Assembly (NCBI GenBank): GCA_009801085.1
Contig: VNWV01000008.1
Coordinates: 2,108,001 to 2,172,000, forward strand
Length of the DNA stretch: 64,000 nt
Source of the DNA: Lasiodiplodia sp. COLG20
Taxonomy: Eukaryota > Ascomycota > Dothideomycetes > Botryosphaeriales > Botryosphaeriaceae
Reading direction: 5' to 3'
The notes under the pieces are model-generated. The model searched no databases, was not told the origin of the DNA, and worked only from the letters and a program-made list of their open reading frames with translations. Position numbers and translations under genes: made by a program. This document shows, one piece after another, positions 1 to 11,547 of the stretch; the first letter of the stretch is position 1; each line of letters begins with the position of its first letter.

Positions 1-2
1 TC

Positions 3-186
3 CACGGCGGCAAGCGAGCATGTCTTGGCCAGAAGTTCGCGATGTTGGAGGCGCGGCTGACAGTGGCGGTGCTGGTGGAGCGGCTGACTTGGCGGCTGGA
101 TCCCACATGGCGGAAACGCATGACTCCGGTAAGTATGCAACAACGTGCTGACTGTGGCTGGGCGCTTCCTTCAGACGTATCGCTGA
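3..186 (+). CDS. Cytochrome P450, C-terminal end (partial at window edge)
   Basis: The first bases read, in frame 3, HGGKRACLGQKFAMLEARL, which carries the GxRxCxGxxFA heme-thiolate signature of cytochrome P450s. The Cys is the axial heme ligand and the following helix is the usual L helix. The frame then runs through VAVLVERLTWRLDPTWRKRMTP to a good donor (gtaagt) at 129. Splicing to the acceptor ending at 174 gives a three-residue tail and a TGA at 184-186. Reading through instead reaches TAG at 195-197. The rest of the roughly 500-residue enzyme, including the membrane anchor and oxygen-binding helix, lies left of the window. P450s of this type are ER-bound monooxygenases; the substrate cannot be told from this fragment. 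The next gene is a drug-type MFS transporter on the same strand, about 800 bp away. That is a common pairing in detoxification or secondary-metabolite loci, but two genes do not prove a cluster. Confidence 0.75.
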
Positions 187-973
187 CATTGGCATAGGCG
201 GGCCCACTGAGTCCCATGCTCCTTCGGCTCTTTTTCGAGGGGAGGTGATTGTCCGGATTCGCCGTTTTACCAGAGCTCGCGTAAATGGGATCAGGGTTCG
301 CGTAGATGTGCGCAAGTTAGAGGGAGTAATAAGAGACTGTAGCATTTTCCGGCGTTTCGGTAGACTTGTACCTAGACCTAATTCAACTCGATGCAAGCGA
401 AGTAACTCAACGACGGCAATGCGCCACATGCGCTCCGTGTACTCTATCTGTCGCGGGTAAAGTGAATCTGAAGATTAGGATGAGATTGCGTGAAGATAGG
501 GCGTGAAGATCGCGGGCCCTTGCGGTAGCCTACCTCTGGGCCGGGGGCCCCCCTGCGAGTGGGGCGGTGAGTAGTGCTGGGGCTTCCTTCCTGATTTGGT
601 ACCGTTCGCTTGGGGCGGAGGGCGGGGCTGCCGCTGACTCGGGTGCCAAGGGCTGTGGCTGCTGCGATCCTACCTTCTCGTCCCGACGCCCAGCTGGCCT
701 TGCAGCACCGCGATCCTGCGCTCTCTCTGCTATTCTCACTCGGGGCTCGGCCGGCTGTGCTGACCCGGGCGCAGCACAACATGTTTCTACCGGGTATTTT
801 TGGCTGCGCCGCTGACCGCTGCTGTTTGCACCTATTATCAGCGCATCCCGGTCGAGCCCTTATACTACCAGCCCAACGCCAAATCCGACTTCTAATATGA
901 ACTGACGATGCGCCCTCCGCTCAATCCTCTCATCGCACCACTCGTTCAGGCCTCCCCTTTACTGACGGCCAAA
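187..973. other. Intergenic region between P450 end and MFS transporter
   Basis: Reading frames of 60-110 codons occur on both strands, but none has a recognisable motif, and several overlap one another in GC-rich sequence. The right part must hold the promoter and 5' leader of the transporter gene. I see no tRNA, repeat or clear TATA element. Confidence 0.4.
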
Positions 974-2784
974 ATGGACAACGCCGAGAAGAAGCCAGCC
1001 GGTCCATCCGCAACTGTCAATTCTCCCACCTCCACCCTCACGCCGCCCTATTCCGCCTTCTCGCCCGCTACCCGCCGTTTGATTCTTGGCCTCGTCACCG
1101 CTGCTGGCTTCCTTGGTCCACTTTGCGGCGCCATCTATCTCCCATCACTTCCGCTTTTCGAAGAGCTCTTCCACACTTCAACAACAGGCATCAATGCATC
1201 TGTTACTCTGTACATGGTCGTCTTCGCCATCACCGTAAGCTGTTGCTTTCTTTGTTCAGTGCAGACATCTAGACTGACCACCTGTAGCCACTTTTCTGGG
1301 CCGCTGCTGCTGACCACTGGGGCCGACGGCCAGTCTACACCGTTTCATTGGCCATCTTCATCGCCTCCAACATCTTGCTTGCCGCCGTCCCCGCAAACAT
1401 CGCCGCCCTTTTCATTCTCCGAATCCTTCAGGCTATTGGCTCAAGCGCTGTAGCCTCCGTCGGCGCCGGAACCGTTGCTGACATCACCGAGCCGAAGAAC
1501 CGGGCCTCTGCCATGTCCATCTTTTTGCTTGGCCCGCACATGGGTCCCATTCTTGGTCCGCTCATCGGCGGACAGTTCGCTGCTCCCTCTCGCTGGAGGT
1601 GGGCTTTCGGATTCCTCGGTATGTCTGCCATCTATCTATCCTTTCTATACGCTTCATTCTAACCACAGCACTACCTCGTAGCCATCGCCTGTTTTCCCAT
1701 CTACGCTGCCATCCAACTCTGGCTTCCCGAGACTCTGAGGACACTGGTTGGCAATGGTGAAAGCCAATGCCGCTATGGCCTCCTGAAAGTCCAACCCTTT
1801 CGGCAGAAGAACGAAGACGGCAAGGTCCCGTCGCAGCCCTCGCGTGTGCGCGTCTTCTGGGCACTGCTCGTGTACCCTCCCAACCTTATCATTATCACCA
1901 GCACCGCACTACTCTTTGCCGGACTGTATGCCATTCTCGTCGATTTCACGCGCCTGTGGGTTGATGGCTACGGCTGGTCTGAGGCTGAAGCCGGTTACGC
2001 CTACCTTTGCCCTGGTAAGTCTATTTCCACCTTCCACAGATAAGACCACAGCATGTCCCTAACTGAATTATAGGTATCTTTCTGTTCGTTGGCTCCCTAG
2101 CTGGTGGAAAGGTATCAGACATGTGGCGCGCGCGCGCCGTCAAGGCCAGCCCGGACGGCAAGGTCCCCCCAGAGAGCCGCATCTTCCTGCAGATCATCGG
2201 ATACGTCGCGACTGCCATGGGGCTTATCATGTTTGGCTGGCTCTGCCAGGAGCACGTGCACCCGGCTGCCGTCCTGTTTGCTTCTGCTGTCGGTAAGTAA
2301 CACCCCCTCCTTCACTCCAACTGGAACCTTTTTAACATTCGTGTGCCAACCAGCCGCCTTTGGCATGTCCTGGGTCCTCGTCACCAGCACCTCCTACCTC
2401 ACCGAGTCGTCGCCTCCGCACGCCGCGCGCATGGTCGCCCTCGCCGGCCTCCTGCGCAACATCGGTGCCGCCATCGCCGCCGCCGTCATCCACCCGCTCA
2501 TCCAAGCCATGGGCTACGGCTGGTGCTACACCGGCCTCGCCTTCCTCGTCCTCGCCTGCGTCGCCGGCGTCCTCTACCTGCGCAAGACGGGCAGCAAGTA
2601 CCGCGCCGGCCTGCAGGAGCGCATGAAGAATGCCACGGCGGCCAAGAAGAAGGAGGAAAAAAGTGCGGGTGGTACCAAGCACGGCTGCCCCGATTGTAGA
2701 TGTGGGGCCCCTGTTCATAATTGCCCGGATTGCAGGTGTGGGACGCAACCGCAGCCGCAGCCGCAGCCGAAAGTGACTGTGTGA
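974..2784 (+). CDS. MFS transporter, DHA1 drug:H+ antiporter type, with duplicated CPDCRCG tail
   Basis: Five exons (974-1234, 1288-1618, 1682-2014, 2074-2292, 2354-2784) give 524 residues; all introns are GT-AG and the total is divisible by three. The start at 974 (context aaaATGG) is preferred over the in-frame ATG at 908. The protein has about 12 hydrophobic segments. It shows the MFS loop DHWGRRPVY after segment 2, the segment-4 stretch FILRILQAIGSSAVASVGAG and the antiporter-type motif LLGPHMGPILGPLIGG in segment 5. These resemble the Qdr/Dtr1 branch of DHA1 exporters, plasma-membrane proton antiporters for drugs, polyamines or organic acids. The oddity is the cytosolic tail: after a Lys/Glu-rich linker, CPDCRCG occurs twice, 9 residues apart, followed by a QPQPQPQP run. 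Six cysteines in such spacing could bind metal; this is inference. Transporter assignment is secure, substrate unknown. Confidence 0.88.
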
Positions 2785-3978
2785 TTGGCTAATGGTACTG
2801 TATTGGGTTGCCCCAGTTGTAAGAGGAAGTAATTACGATGTACAAAGATCTAAAGACGGTATGAGTTTACGAGCATTAGATTCATATGGGCGGATAAACT
2901 TTTTTGTTGCATTGCAATCGGCGTACTGAGAGCTTTTGCAAAGCGAGAGCGCTTGAGAGATTAGAGTAGTAAACTTAGATGTCTAATATAATAGCCATCA
3001 GAGCCTGCCTACCTGTCAATACCTGAAAGAATCAATTCCAGGACACTAGAGGAGGATGTTAGCCAAATTGTACCTAATGATACCATTATTCAGAATCTCT
3101 TTAAACATCTCGGAAAACCTGCCCAAGCATCATTCGGAGGAATGCCGACAAATAGCGTGCCCGGTCATGAGAATGGGGCCTCCCTACGTACCTCATCTTC
3201 CATGGTGCGCTCTAAAAAGTCCCATAGCGCAGCACCGAGTTTCGGATCGGGTTTGTTGATGTGCCTAGTCAGCCGTACACACAAGGCTACCATATCGTCG
3301 AAATAGGGTTGAGTGAGAAGACGAACAACAAGGAGCGTACAGAATTGCTAAAAAAGAAAAAGGCAATTCCAACCCTTCACTTCGATCTCAAAGCTGGTCA
3401 GTATCACAGGTACGGTAAACTCAACCCATTTGCGCGGCAGGGAATTCGGGGACTGCTCGAGTACATCTTGAACGAACACTGCTGTTCGGCAAAGGAGAAT
3501 GCAGTGCGGCTCCTCTACGTGTGACTGCCCTACACGTTTTGATGCCGGGAGCGCTAGCTCAAATTTGTGCTTGAGCGAGTGATGACCTTCTGCAGGCGCC
3601 GCTTGTCATCGCTTCCTCCGCTGTAGGCTGCATCCGCGCCAGCCTGCTGAGAGACTGGAGCGACACTGGACTTTGCGGAACCTTGATTACAGTTTAATGC
3701 CTCAGCTCGATATGCATTAATCTACCTGTAGCTTACGAGTTTCATACAAAAGTGACCCGAAGAATGGATTTCAAGCATAATCTGTCCGCCGTATAGTAAA
3801 TGAGGAGGCTCATCCTACATCGCATCCTTGAAGGAAATGGCAAGATGCCAGCCTGTCCCGGAAGAGCCTCCCGAAGCCTTCTATCGATCCGCACGATCCT
3901 GTTGCTGATAGATAGATGAACCCAAAGATTTCTACACATCTTTTCTTTTTCCCATTTCCGCAATCTGACATCCGTCGG
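2785..3978. other. Intergenic region, convergent gene ends
   Basis: This stretch lies between the 3' ends of the DHA1 transporter (plus) and the 703-residue orphan (minus). It is moderately AT-rich. Two short plus-strand frames (3056-3259, 67 codons; 3261-3524, 87 codons) abut each other but have no motif, signal peptide or splice logic that would support them. Nothing else seen. Confidence 0.35.
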
Positions 3979-6090
3979 CTACTGGTTCCTCTTTATGGGG
4001 TGAATCTGACCACGCCAGCTGCCATTGCTGAACATTTCCACACTCAACTCAACCGTACATCCATCACGCACGTTCAAGAATCCTCTCTCCACCGCCTTCT
4101 CCAACCACCCTTTCTCCGATGACGAACTCGACACGTCGGAGTCAAAGAAGGTGAACAGAAACTGCCGCCGAGGCTTCAGTCCGCCTCCCAACACCAACCA
4201 GACTGTAAGGTCCGCATTCGAGAGGGCCTTCTTGCGTTGGTCCCCCAGCTTTTTCCCAGGCGTGTTGAGAACTTCATTCTCTATTTCCCTTCGAAGGACT
4301 TTGTGGACAACCGCAGACGCCGTCCAGGTATCAAAGGCCTGGGTAATTCTTGGTCCGAAGTTGAGTGGGCGTGAATTGTCGGGTATCTCAATGCGGTCTT
4401 CGAAAGTAATTTTCAGATTTACTCTGGTATTTTGTGGATTCGAAGATCGATGAGAGCGTGGAGGCGTAACTCCGTAGAGCATGTGGTGCTCGTCTTCCTC
4501 AAAGCTACTATCACCCATAAAATCCGCTCCACTGGCGATCGGAGGTCCGTCGGATACTTGCGATAGCTCCCGTCGCTCACCGCAATCAGACGCAGCAATT
4601 TGATCCGAACCATGTCGCACTTCATAATCGCTTCCTGAAGGAGTGATCTCACTTAGGTGTTTACCTGTCATTGTGTCAGGTTCAGCTGCTCCCCCCTGCC
4701 CCATGCTGTTCTGCATCTCTCTGAGACTCCGGTTGAGTTCAGCTTTAGCTGCCTGCGGTAGACTCGTACCAGGATTCGTGCAACCAGATCTATGGATCTT
4801 CTCGATGAAGGTAGAGAACTTGCTGGGCTCGATGTGGAGTGTAACAATCCTGGACGCTTTAGGCATGGTTGAGACCGTCTTGCGAGCTTCGTTTGATGAT
4901 CTAATGCTCTCATGATCATCCTCCTCATCACCACTCTTGTCGCTTCCCAAGTCTACGATAGAGGCCGTTGCAAAAGGATCCCCTCTTCGTAAAGCTGGAC
5001 CGTAACTTCGCAAAAAGCTTTTGAGATGTTCCTTGTTCTGTAGGTGTTTGATTGCAGGCGAGAAGTTAACGACATTCATATTGATCCTCGAATGCTTAGG
5101 TCTTCCCAGGTAAGCGTTGTCTTTGTCACGGTCCATGAGAAGAAACACCAAGCGACGACCGGTCCTTTCTAGGTGGACGGAGACTTTGTTCAGTCTGCCT
5201 TCCTTGTCGAGTTCCCAGGTGTCAGGAACCTTGTCCGGGTTGATGATTCCTACTTCGAATCTGAAGATTTGTATCTTATGTTCCAGGAAGAAGTTGTATG
5301 CTTGCTGGTGGGGATCGGCGGGTTCGGGTTCGGGTATCACAATCGGAGCGTCCCGGGAGCCAGGATGGCCGTCCGGGATGCGTTCGATCTTAGGCACACC
5401 CGACTGATCGTGGGACAGACCCACAATCACTTTTGCCTCATCTGTTATCCTGGGGCGTTTGTTCTCCTCTTGTATGTTCGGATCGCCTTCAATCGGCCGC
5501 TTCGTGCGTGGATGGATCGGTAGCGAGGTAGAGACGCCGCGGCGCAATGCGCTAAGTTGGGCAGGTGCTGGCGCAGTAGCTGCCCTCCTAAAGTACACGT
5601 CTGCTTCTATTCCGTCGGTGTTCTCCAGAGGATTTTCGTACTCTGTTGATTGTACGGCAACATCCGGTACAGGTGATGCACTGCTTTGCTCGCTGATGGG
5701 GGTTGCAGGTAACTGCGCTGGTGGATTGCTTCTGGGGGTGAAGCACACGTAGTACTCTCTGTTGCCGGATTCAGGGAACAGTGATTTGTGTTGTACTAGG
5801 AGGTCGAAGCTTCTCGTCGGAACATCTGTATGACCAGTGCACATCTTCTCGTAATGGAGGTGAAGATCGAACTCGTTGATAGGTTTATCATAACCATTTC
5901 TGATGAAGCTTTCCAGCTTCTGCATATTGTCAGTATGTTGACCGGCGGCAAGAGCGAGGAAAAGTCGTACATTGAATGGTGATTCGTCCCAGTGGCGTTC
6001 ATTGGACGATGGCCTGAACACGTCTTCCGGGAATTGTAGCTTATCATACTGCTCACTAGGAGACACAGTGTCGATCACGAGAAACCTCAT
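3979..6090 (-). CDS. Hypothetical 703-residue protein, single exon
   Basis: One uninterrupted 703-codon frame on the minus strand; its length and amino-acid composition make it a genuine gene. I do not recognise a family. The N-terminal 120 residues (MRFLVIDTVSPSEQYDKLQF onward) look folded. Residues of about 120-260 are Pro/Ser/Ala-rich and disordered, with a basic patch (RTKRPIEGDPNIQEENKRPR) that could be a nuclear localisation signal. A second structured block follows (FFLEHKIQIFRFEVGIINPD, then a stretch ending in LVFLLMDRDKDNAYLG), then an acidic linker. A third block near the C terminus again contains a beta-rich segment followed by QFLFTFFDSDVSSSSS. Blocks two and three both place a strand ending F-hydrophobic-D-(R/S)-D after a variable loop, which may be a diverged internal duplication. 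No signal peptide or membrane segment is seen. Function unknown. Confidence 0.75.
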   Translation of the reverse strand: MRFLVIDTVSPSEQYDKLQFPEDVFRPSSNERHWDESPFNVRLFLALAAGQHTDNMQKLESFIRNGYDKPINEFDLHLHYEKMCTGHTDVPTRSFDLLVQHKSLFPESGNREYYVCFTPRSNPPAQLPATPISEQSSASPVPDVAVQSTEYENPLENTDGIEADVYFRRAATAPAPAQLSALRRGVSTSLPIHPRTKRPIEGDPNIQEENKRPRITDEAKVIVGLSHDQSGVPKIERIPDGHPGSRDAPIVIPEPEPADPHQQAYNFFLEHKIQIFRFEVGIINPDKVPDTWELDKEGRLNKVSVHLERTGRRLVFLLMDRDKDNAYLGRPKHSRINMNVVNFSPAIKHLQNKEHLKSFLRSYGPALRRGDPFATASIVDLGSDKSGDEEDDHESIRSSNEARKTVSTMPKASRIVTLHIEPSKFSTFIEKIHRSGCTNPGTSLPQAAKAELNRSLREMQNSMGQGGAAEPDTMTGKHLSEITPSGSDYEVRHGSDQIAASDCGERRELSQVSDGPPIASGADFMGDSSFEEDEHHMLYGVTPPRSHRSSNPQNTRVNLKITFEDRIEIPDNSRPLNFGPRITQAFDTWTASAVVHKVLRREIENEVLNTPGKKLGDQRKKALSNADLTVWLVLGGGLKPRRQFLFTFFDSDVSSSSSEKGWLEKAVERGFLNVRDGCTVELSVEMFSNGSWRGQIHPIKRNQ

Positions 6091-8666
6091 AGCTTCTCGC
6101 AGACTCTCTGCTTAGCGCAATGGAGGACGAAGGGCGATGAGCCAGGATAAGAACAACGGTGGAGTGAAACGCAACAGTGAGGGAAAGCTTGTCGGTGGGA
6201 AGATGGATGGAATTGCTCAACAGGGGAAGCCTGCAGGAGGCCCTCAAGAAACGTGAATGGTAGGCGCGTCGAGGAGGACGCGACAACGAAGGTGCGGCGA
6301 GGAAGGCGCGAGCGGGTGTGGGTGGGCAAACATTGCCGCACGGGCCCACAGATGCGGTACTACGAGCTGGTTCGATGCGCCTGCAAGAGCGGGTTGCTGG
6401 GGCAGCAGTGGAGGGCGTCTACAGGGGCTATATGTTCTTTCCATGGGTGATTCATTATCGACCGGCCAAATGCAGGTAACTGGGCCGGATGGCCGGAAGA
6501 GGCGAGATCAACGGAAGCAGATCATGTAGTAGATGCAACCGTTAATGCCATGGCGGACCGTGAGGGATCTGGTGTGGCCATCCGCCAGACTCTCGAAAAC
6601 AGGTACAGTAGAAGACAAGACTATGCGTGTCTGGACCAATCGCATGGGGTGGCTTCAGCCAATCATTTCCATTTACTGTGACTGTGCCGCAGCCATGCAG
6701 CGGTGCATAGGCCAACAGCGGCAGATGATGTCTGAACAAGAAAAAGAGATTCAGTACAACTCAGACCGTTCAAACACAGACCCACAGCGAATATGGTATG
6801 GGAGGAGTTGAGGCGCTATAGTAGTCGTAATGTATGGCACAAGCTGCTCCTCGCCGCGTGGCAAGCGCGCGAGGAGAGCTGGCCGTCGCTCACCAATGTC
6901 GCAGCGCTCTAAATGACCACGCCGGTGGAATACTTCTGAGGGTGTCGTCGATAGTCGCGGGCCTGTATGTCTGTCAGCATTAGACGTTATGCGGCCAGTC
7001 TTTTCCTTTGTGTAATGAATAAAATTGCAACTAGGATGGCACGAACTCTGCCGCAGGCAGCAGCGCCCGAAACTGACACAGACATCTGCAGCCCGCTTGA
7101 GTTGGCATCGGTCCGAGCGGTGCATCCGCAACCCCTCGCCCACTCATCTTGCTAAACATATTGCTGTAAGTTTGGGTACTAATTCATGGGATAAGATAAG
7201 GCTCGGTCCGAGACTGTTTCAATAGCGATTGGAAATCAGCAGAGTTACCTGAAACGTCGACTTGCGCGGGAAACCCGAAGAAACAGTTGGGTACCAGCAA
7301 GAAAGACTGTGTATGATTCCTGTCCTGACTCCAGGCTCTAGTATGTCGGCCCTACCGATCACAGGCAGGGGGAGCTGGTTCGTGAAGATGTCAGCCATAA
7401 AGCGCACTACAGGTGTAAAAATGATCGTTGACAGCTTGTATACAGAGCACCCGCATTGGTGCACGGCCATCGACTGACCCCTGCAAGTCATCACTGTTAG
7501 GCGCGGCGATCTTGAATTCGAACATTCGAACCCTGCGCGACGGACCAGTAGGAAGCGGTCGAAAGGGCGATGTTTCCATGTGCCCACGTCGAATCGGATG
7601 GAATCGCCAATTGGCAGCCAGCGCATGCGAGTCAACGAGCACGCTCGTGGGGATCAGCGATGGCATTTTCGGGCCAGCGAGAGAGAAGGGTCGGGCGCAG
7701 AGCGGGCGCTTCCATGATCTCGTGCAACTCCTTGGACGGGGCCGATTCGCGAAACAAGGACGGGGCCCGGACGGGCAACCCTATAAGAGGCCGTCGCGGC
7801 AGCGTGGCATGATGCGGAGATGAAAAGAGCGCAGCCGCGAGAGGCTGGCACGCCCGCATGACGTCGTCATCGCGCAGATAGGCGACCATCACCCTCACCG
7901 CAGACATGTCCTGCCTCCTTCACCGGCCTGGTGCCCGGGCACAGTCACATGCAGGGCATGAATTATCTCTGGCAATGGCTCGCGTCGCAAGAGCCATTGA
8001 AACGACGGTGCCGGGTTGGCGGTTGGCCCTGCGATGGCTACCTGAAAGCCGGGGAAATAGCAGCAGAAGACTCTGGAACCCAAGCGCGAAACGGCAAAGA
8101 TGCGTTGGGCAGACAGCGGGCGCCTGCGGGAGGGCTAGGCTGATCCACGGGCACGAATCTGCCGTTGACGCCGCAGGGCTGTCGCTGCCCGTCGCAGGCA
8201 AACAGACGCCCAAAGCGGCGGTGCGCCGTGGAGAGCTCAACGTCGGGCAAGGCGCCGGCTCGGCTAGACGAGGCGATGCAATAGCATGAAGGCTGCTAGC
8301 CTGGAGAGCGTGGTGCGGGCCGGGCGCGTGCAGATGCAGGCGTGAAGCTGGCAGCGAGCCCGTGCCAGCCACAGCAAAGATGACGTTTTCTGCGCGATGC
8401 GGGCACGGCGCAACAAGCCGTCGTGCAAGGCCACGCCCAAACCCCAAAACCAAGCTCACCTGCCAACAACCCCCGCCGCCCAAACCTGCACCTCTGCTCC
8501 TACTCCGGGGCCCGCCCTTAAGCTAAGGGTTGTCCTCATCGCCCGCAGCCCGCACTGCCCACCTCCACATCTTCGCCGTCTTCTCCACACTTGACGCCCA
8601 GCCGCCTGGCCCGCGGCCGACCATCGCTTGACCCGCCCGCCGATCCCCCTCACCGAACCAACCACC
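6091..8666. other. 2.6-kb intergenic region
   Basis: This region separates two divergently oriented genes, the 703-residue orphan (minus) and the repeat-rich gene (plus), so it holds two promoters. Many frames of 60-190 codons overlap on both strands, especially around 7.4-8.5 kb, where high GC content makes random open frames likely. None shows a domain, a signal peptide or consistent splice sites. The stretch just before 8667 is C-rich and pyrimidine-rich, as often found in fungal leaders. No repeat or RNA gene recognised. Confidence 0.35.
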
Positions 8667-10625
8667 ATGGGGTCCCGCCGTGCATATCCCACCGCCGACC
8701 TCTACGACGAACGAGAACGCGATTTCTATGGCGGCAGCCGACGTAGCCAGAGAGCCTACGAAGAGCTTGATGCTGATATTGGACGTCCGCGCTCCGAGTA
8801 CGGCTTGCGTCGCCCCGGCCCGCAGCCTGACTTCCTCCGCGAGGACTATGGCCGCACCTCCGCCGGCCCGCTGGTCGTGTCCGACCGTCGCACCGTGAGA
8901 GAGGATGACTGGAGCCCGCCTCCGATGAAGCCGCGCAAGGACATCGAGCGCGACGAGCTCATAATCCGCGACAGGAAATCGGAGCGACCTCCGCCCAGCC
9001 GCTCCAGCCAGGCAGACCGTGACGACATGCTCTACCGCCGCGGTGATCCTCCCCCACCCAAACCTCGTGCCGTCGAGCGTGAAGAGATTGTGTTCAGGCA
9101 TGAGGATCGCTCCCCGCCCAGGCCGAAGCCGCGTGAGCGTGAGCGTGAAGAGATCATATTCAGGCACGAAGAGCGTTCGCCTCCGCCGGCGAGGCCGCGG
9201 CCGCGTGAGGTGGAGCGAGAGGAAATCGTCTTCCGTCGCGGTGAGGGTGCACGTTCCAGGCCGCCTCCCAGCGAAGTAGATCGTGAGGAAATCAGGATAA
9301 GGCGAAATGAAGGTCCTCCGTCTCATCGGCCTCGCGATGTTGAGAGAGAGGAGGTCAGCATCCGGAGGACCGAATCCGAAGGGCCCCCCCGTCACAGGTC
9401 ACACTCCCACAAGGGTGACCTGATAGCGCGTGAAAAGGAGGAGTTCGTGATCAGGAGACGCCCGCCTCCTCCTCCCTCGCCCCCGCTGCAAGAGACGCAG
9501 CAAGAAATCATCATCAGGCGGACGGAGAGGTCGCCAAGCCCCGAGCTGCCCCCTTCTCCTCCTCCCCCTCCCCCGCCGCCGGAGCCAATTGTTCGACCGC
9601 CGATTGTTCAAGAAATCATAACACATCACCGCCACATCGATCACGGTAAGCTATTGTCAGATGGTCCTTATTACTACACTTGACTAAAGATATGCAGGTG
9701 TTGAAAGGGCACGCTCGCCTACTCCTCCCCCTCCGCCGCCGTCCCCGCCCAAGGACGAGACTCTTGAAATCTCCATCCGCAACCGACGGTAAGACCACAT
9801 GATCCCTCTATAGCTGCAGTGCTAACTTCTGCCCAGCGGAGAGAACGGAAGATTTGAGGAAGAAAACATCACCTTCGAGCGCGACGTGCGAGATCGTAAG
9901 GCGCCAGCCGATGACTTTCAGGTTAGCCGACGCCGCTCCGTCAGCGTGCCTCGCAGAAAGCATGCAGATGACTGGGATATTGACGGCGAAGCCGATTACT
10001 ATAATCGCAAAGCCATGGAGCGCGCCTACGTGGGCGAAGCCCACAACGGTGCGACCAAGGATTGGGCCATCGTCGATGTTCCTCCAGGCACGAACCGGGT
10101 TCGCATGGAAGGTGTTGGTGGCGGCTCTCAAGAGGTCACTTGGCAACGTTACAATGGCGTTCGCCGGTCCAAGTTCCTGGCCGACGACCGTGAGTACGCG
10201 ACCGACTGGGGTGCGCCGGCGCCGGCGCCGCCACCACTACCAGCACCACCGAAGCCGAAGCCCGCGGACATGTGGACGGAGATCACCAAGGACTTGGTGC
10301 TGAAAGAGGCGATTGATGCGATGGGTTACGACTACGAGGAGACTGATTATTTCTTCTACGTGATGGAGTACTTGCGCTACGTACGTCAGGTCGGCACATT
10401 TAGGGTTTGGGCTCGCTGCTAACGTCATTACAGGAGGATGTCCTTCAACTAGTCGAGATTTCGGACGATATTCGCCGTGAGCGCAGGCAACGCATTCGAG
10501 AGATTGAATACGAGCGCAAGAAGCTTGAGGCCCCGCCGCCGAAGAAGGAATACGACTACTACGAGCGCGAAATCATCTACGAGCGGGAGCGGGAGCGCGA
10601 TGACCGCCGCGGTCGGTACCGGTAA
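8667..10625 (+). CDS. Arg/Glu/Pro repeat protein with DUF8035-like C-terminal half
   Basis: Four exons (8667-9645, 9698-9788, 9837-10380, 10434-10625) give 601 residues. The start at 8667 has a strong context (accaccATGG). Residues of about 75-300 hold a loose tandem repeat in which an acidic-basic core such as EREEIVFRHE, EREEIIFRHE, EREEIVFRRG, DREEIRIRRN or EREEVSIRRT alternates with Pro/Arg/Ser spacers. At least eight units are present, and the same core returns at the very C terminus (YYEREIIYERERERDDRRGR). After proline runs comes a globular part: DWAIVDVPPGTNRVRMEG, a Trp-rich strand, then DMWTEITKDLVLKEAIDAMG with the YDYEETDYFFYVMEYLRY helix pair. That half resembles a fungal family I recall as DUF8035; the number is from memory. 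No signal peptide or membrane helix. The charged repeats suggest a scaffold or RNA- or lipid-contacting role, but function is unknown. Confidence 0.85.
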
Positions 10626-11547
10626 AGACGCGACGCCAGCACTGCCAATACCTCGATGATCGTTCACCTGTACTTGTTCGATATCCCCGGCCTTCCAATG
10701 GCCGATGCTTGGGCAAGTCGACATGCGTCGACCGACCTCTCTAGACTTGGAGCCCACCAACGGCATCCCACCCGTTGTGGCGCAAATCATAATTGCGAAC
10801 CGGCTCTCACATCCAATTTGGCTGTCCCATTAGACCTGCTTCATGTGCCGCGCAGCGCGGATCCTTTTGCTCCTGTTCTCACAGCCGTGGTCCTTTCTAC
10901 GCCTTGGTTGGCAGATCTCAGTTGAGAACACGAAAAGTCATTACTCTTGCGGTCGAGACGGCACAATATATCACACCACACGATAACGACCTTAACGACC
11001 TTTCTTAACGAAGTACACGGGAAATTTCTGGCTGGACGAATCTTCTTTGCAAGCGGATCGGAAAGAAGGAATGGGCGAGCTAAACGGCAACACTTTTCGG
11101 GAAATGCGTGCTGGCAGGTGATGTGATGGTTGTCATTTCTTAATGACTAACTTTCTGAAGACTTTTTGTTTTCTTCTTTCGAGCTCTTCTATAAAGTTTC
11201 TGCATCGGGCGGATAGCAGTGATAAGAGGGGCTCAAGCAAAGTTGAGGTATCATTTTGTTCTTTTTCCCCATTTGAGGATTATGGCTTTTATTTTAGTTC
11301 CAGTTCTACCATAGCCAGCAGGACAAGTCTATACAGTTCATCTTTCTCATTGAGGAAGTATTCTTGAATGCTCAGTGTGTGCCCTACTTGGAATTGTGTT
11401 TGGTGTATTTGACGCCGTATCTTGAGTCTTTTCCCTGGTTGATAGTTGGGATGATTCTACCACTCACGAATTTGCCTGTAGGATCTCATTCATGAAACGG
11501 AATCAGTTCAGCTGCTTGGATTTGGTTTATCAACCTTTCAGCCTAAA
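10626..11547. other. Intergenic region passing into AT-richer sequence
   Basis: After the repeat-protein gene the base composition drops towards AT near 10,930. Short open frames (for example 11143-11367) are low-complexity Ser/Phe-rich translations of pyrimidine-rich sequence and have no domain. No promoter or repeat is clear. Confidence 0.35.
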
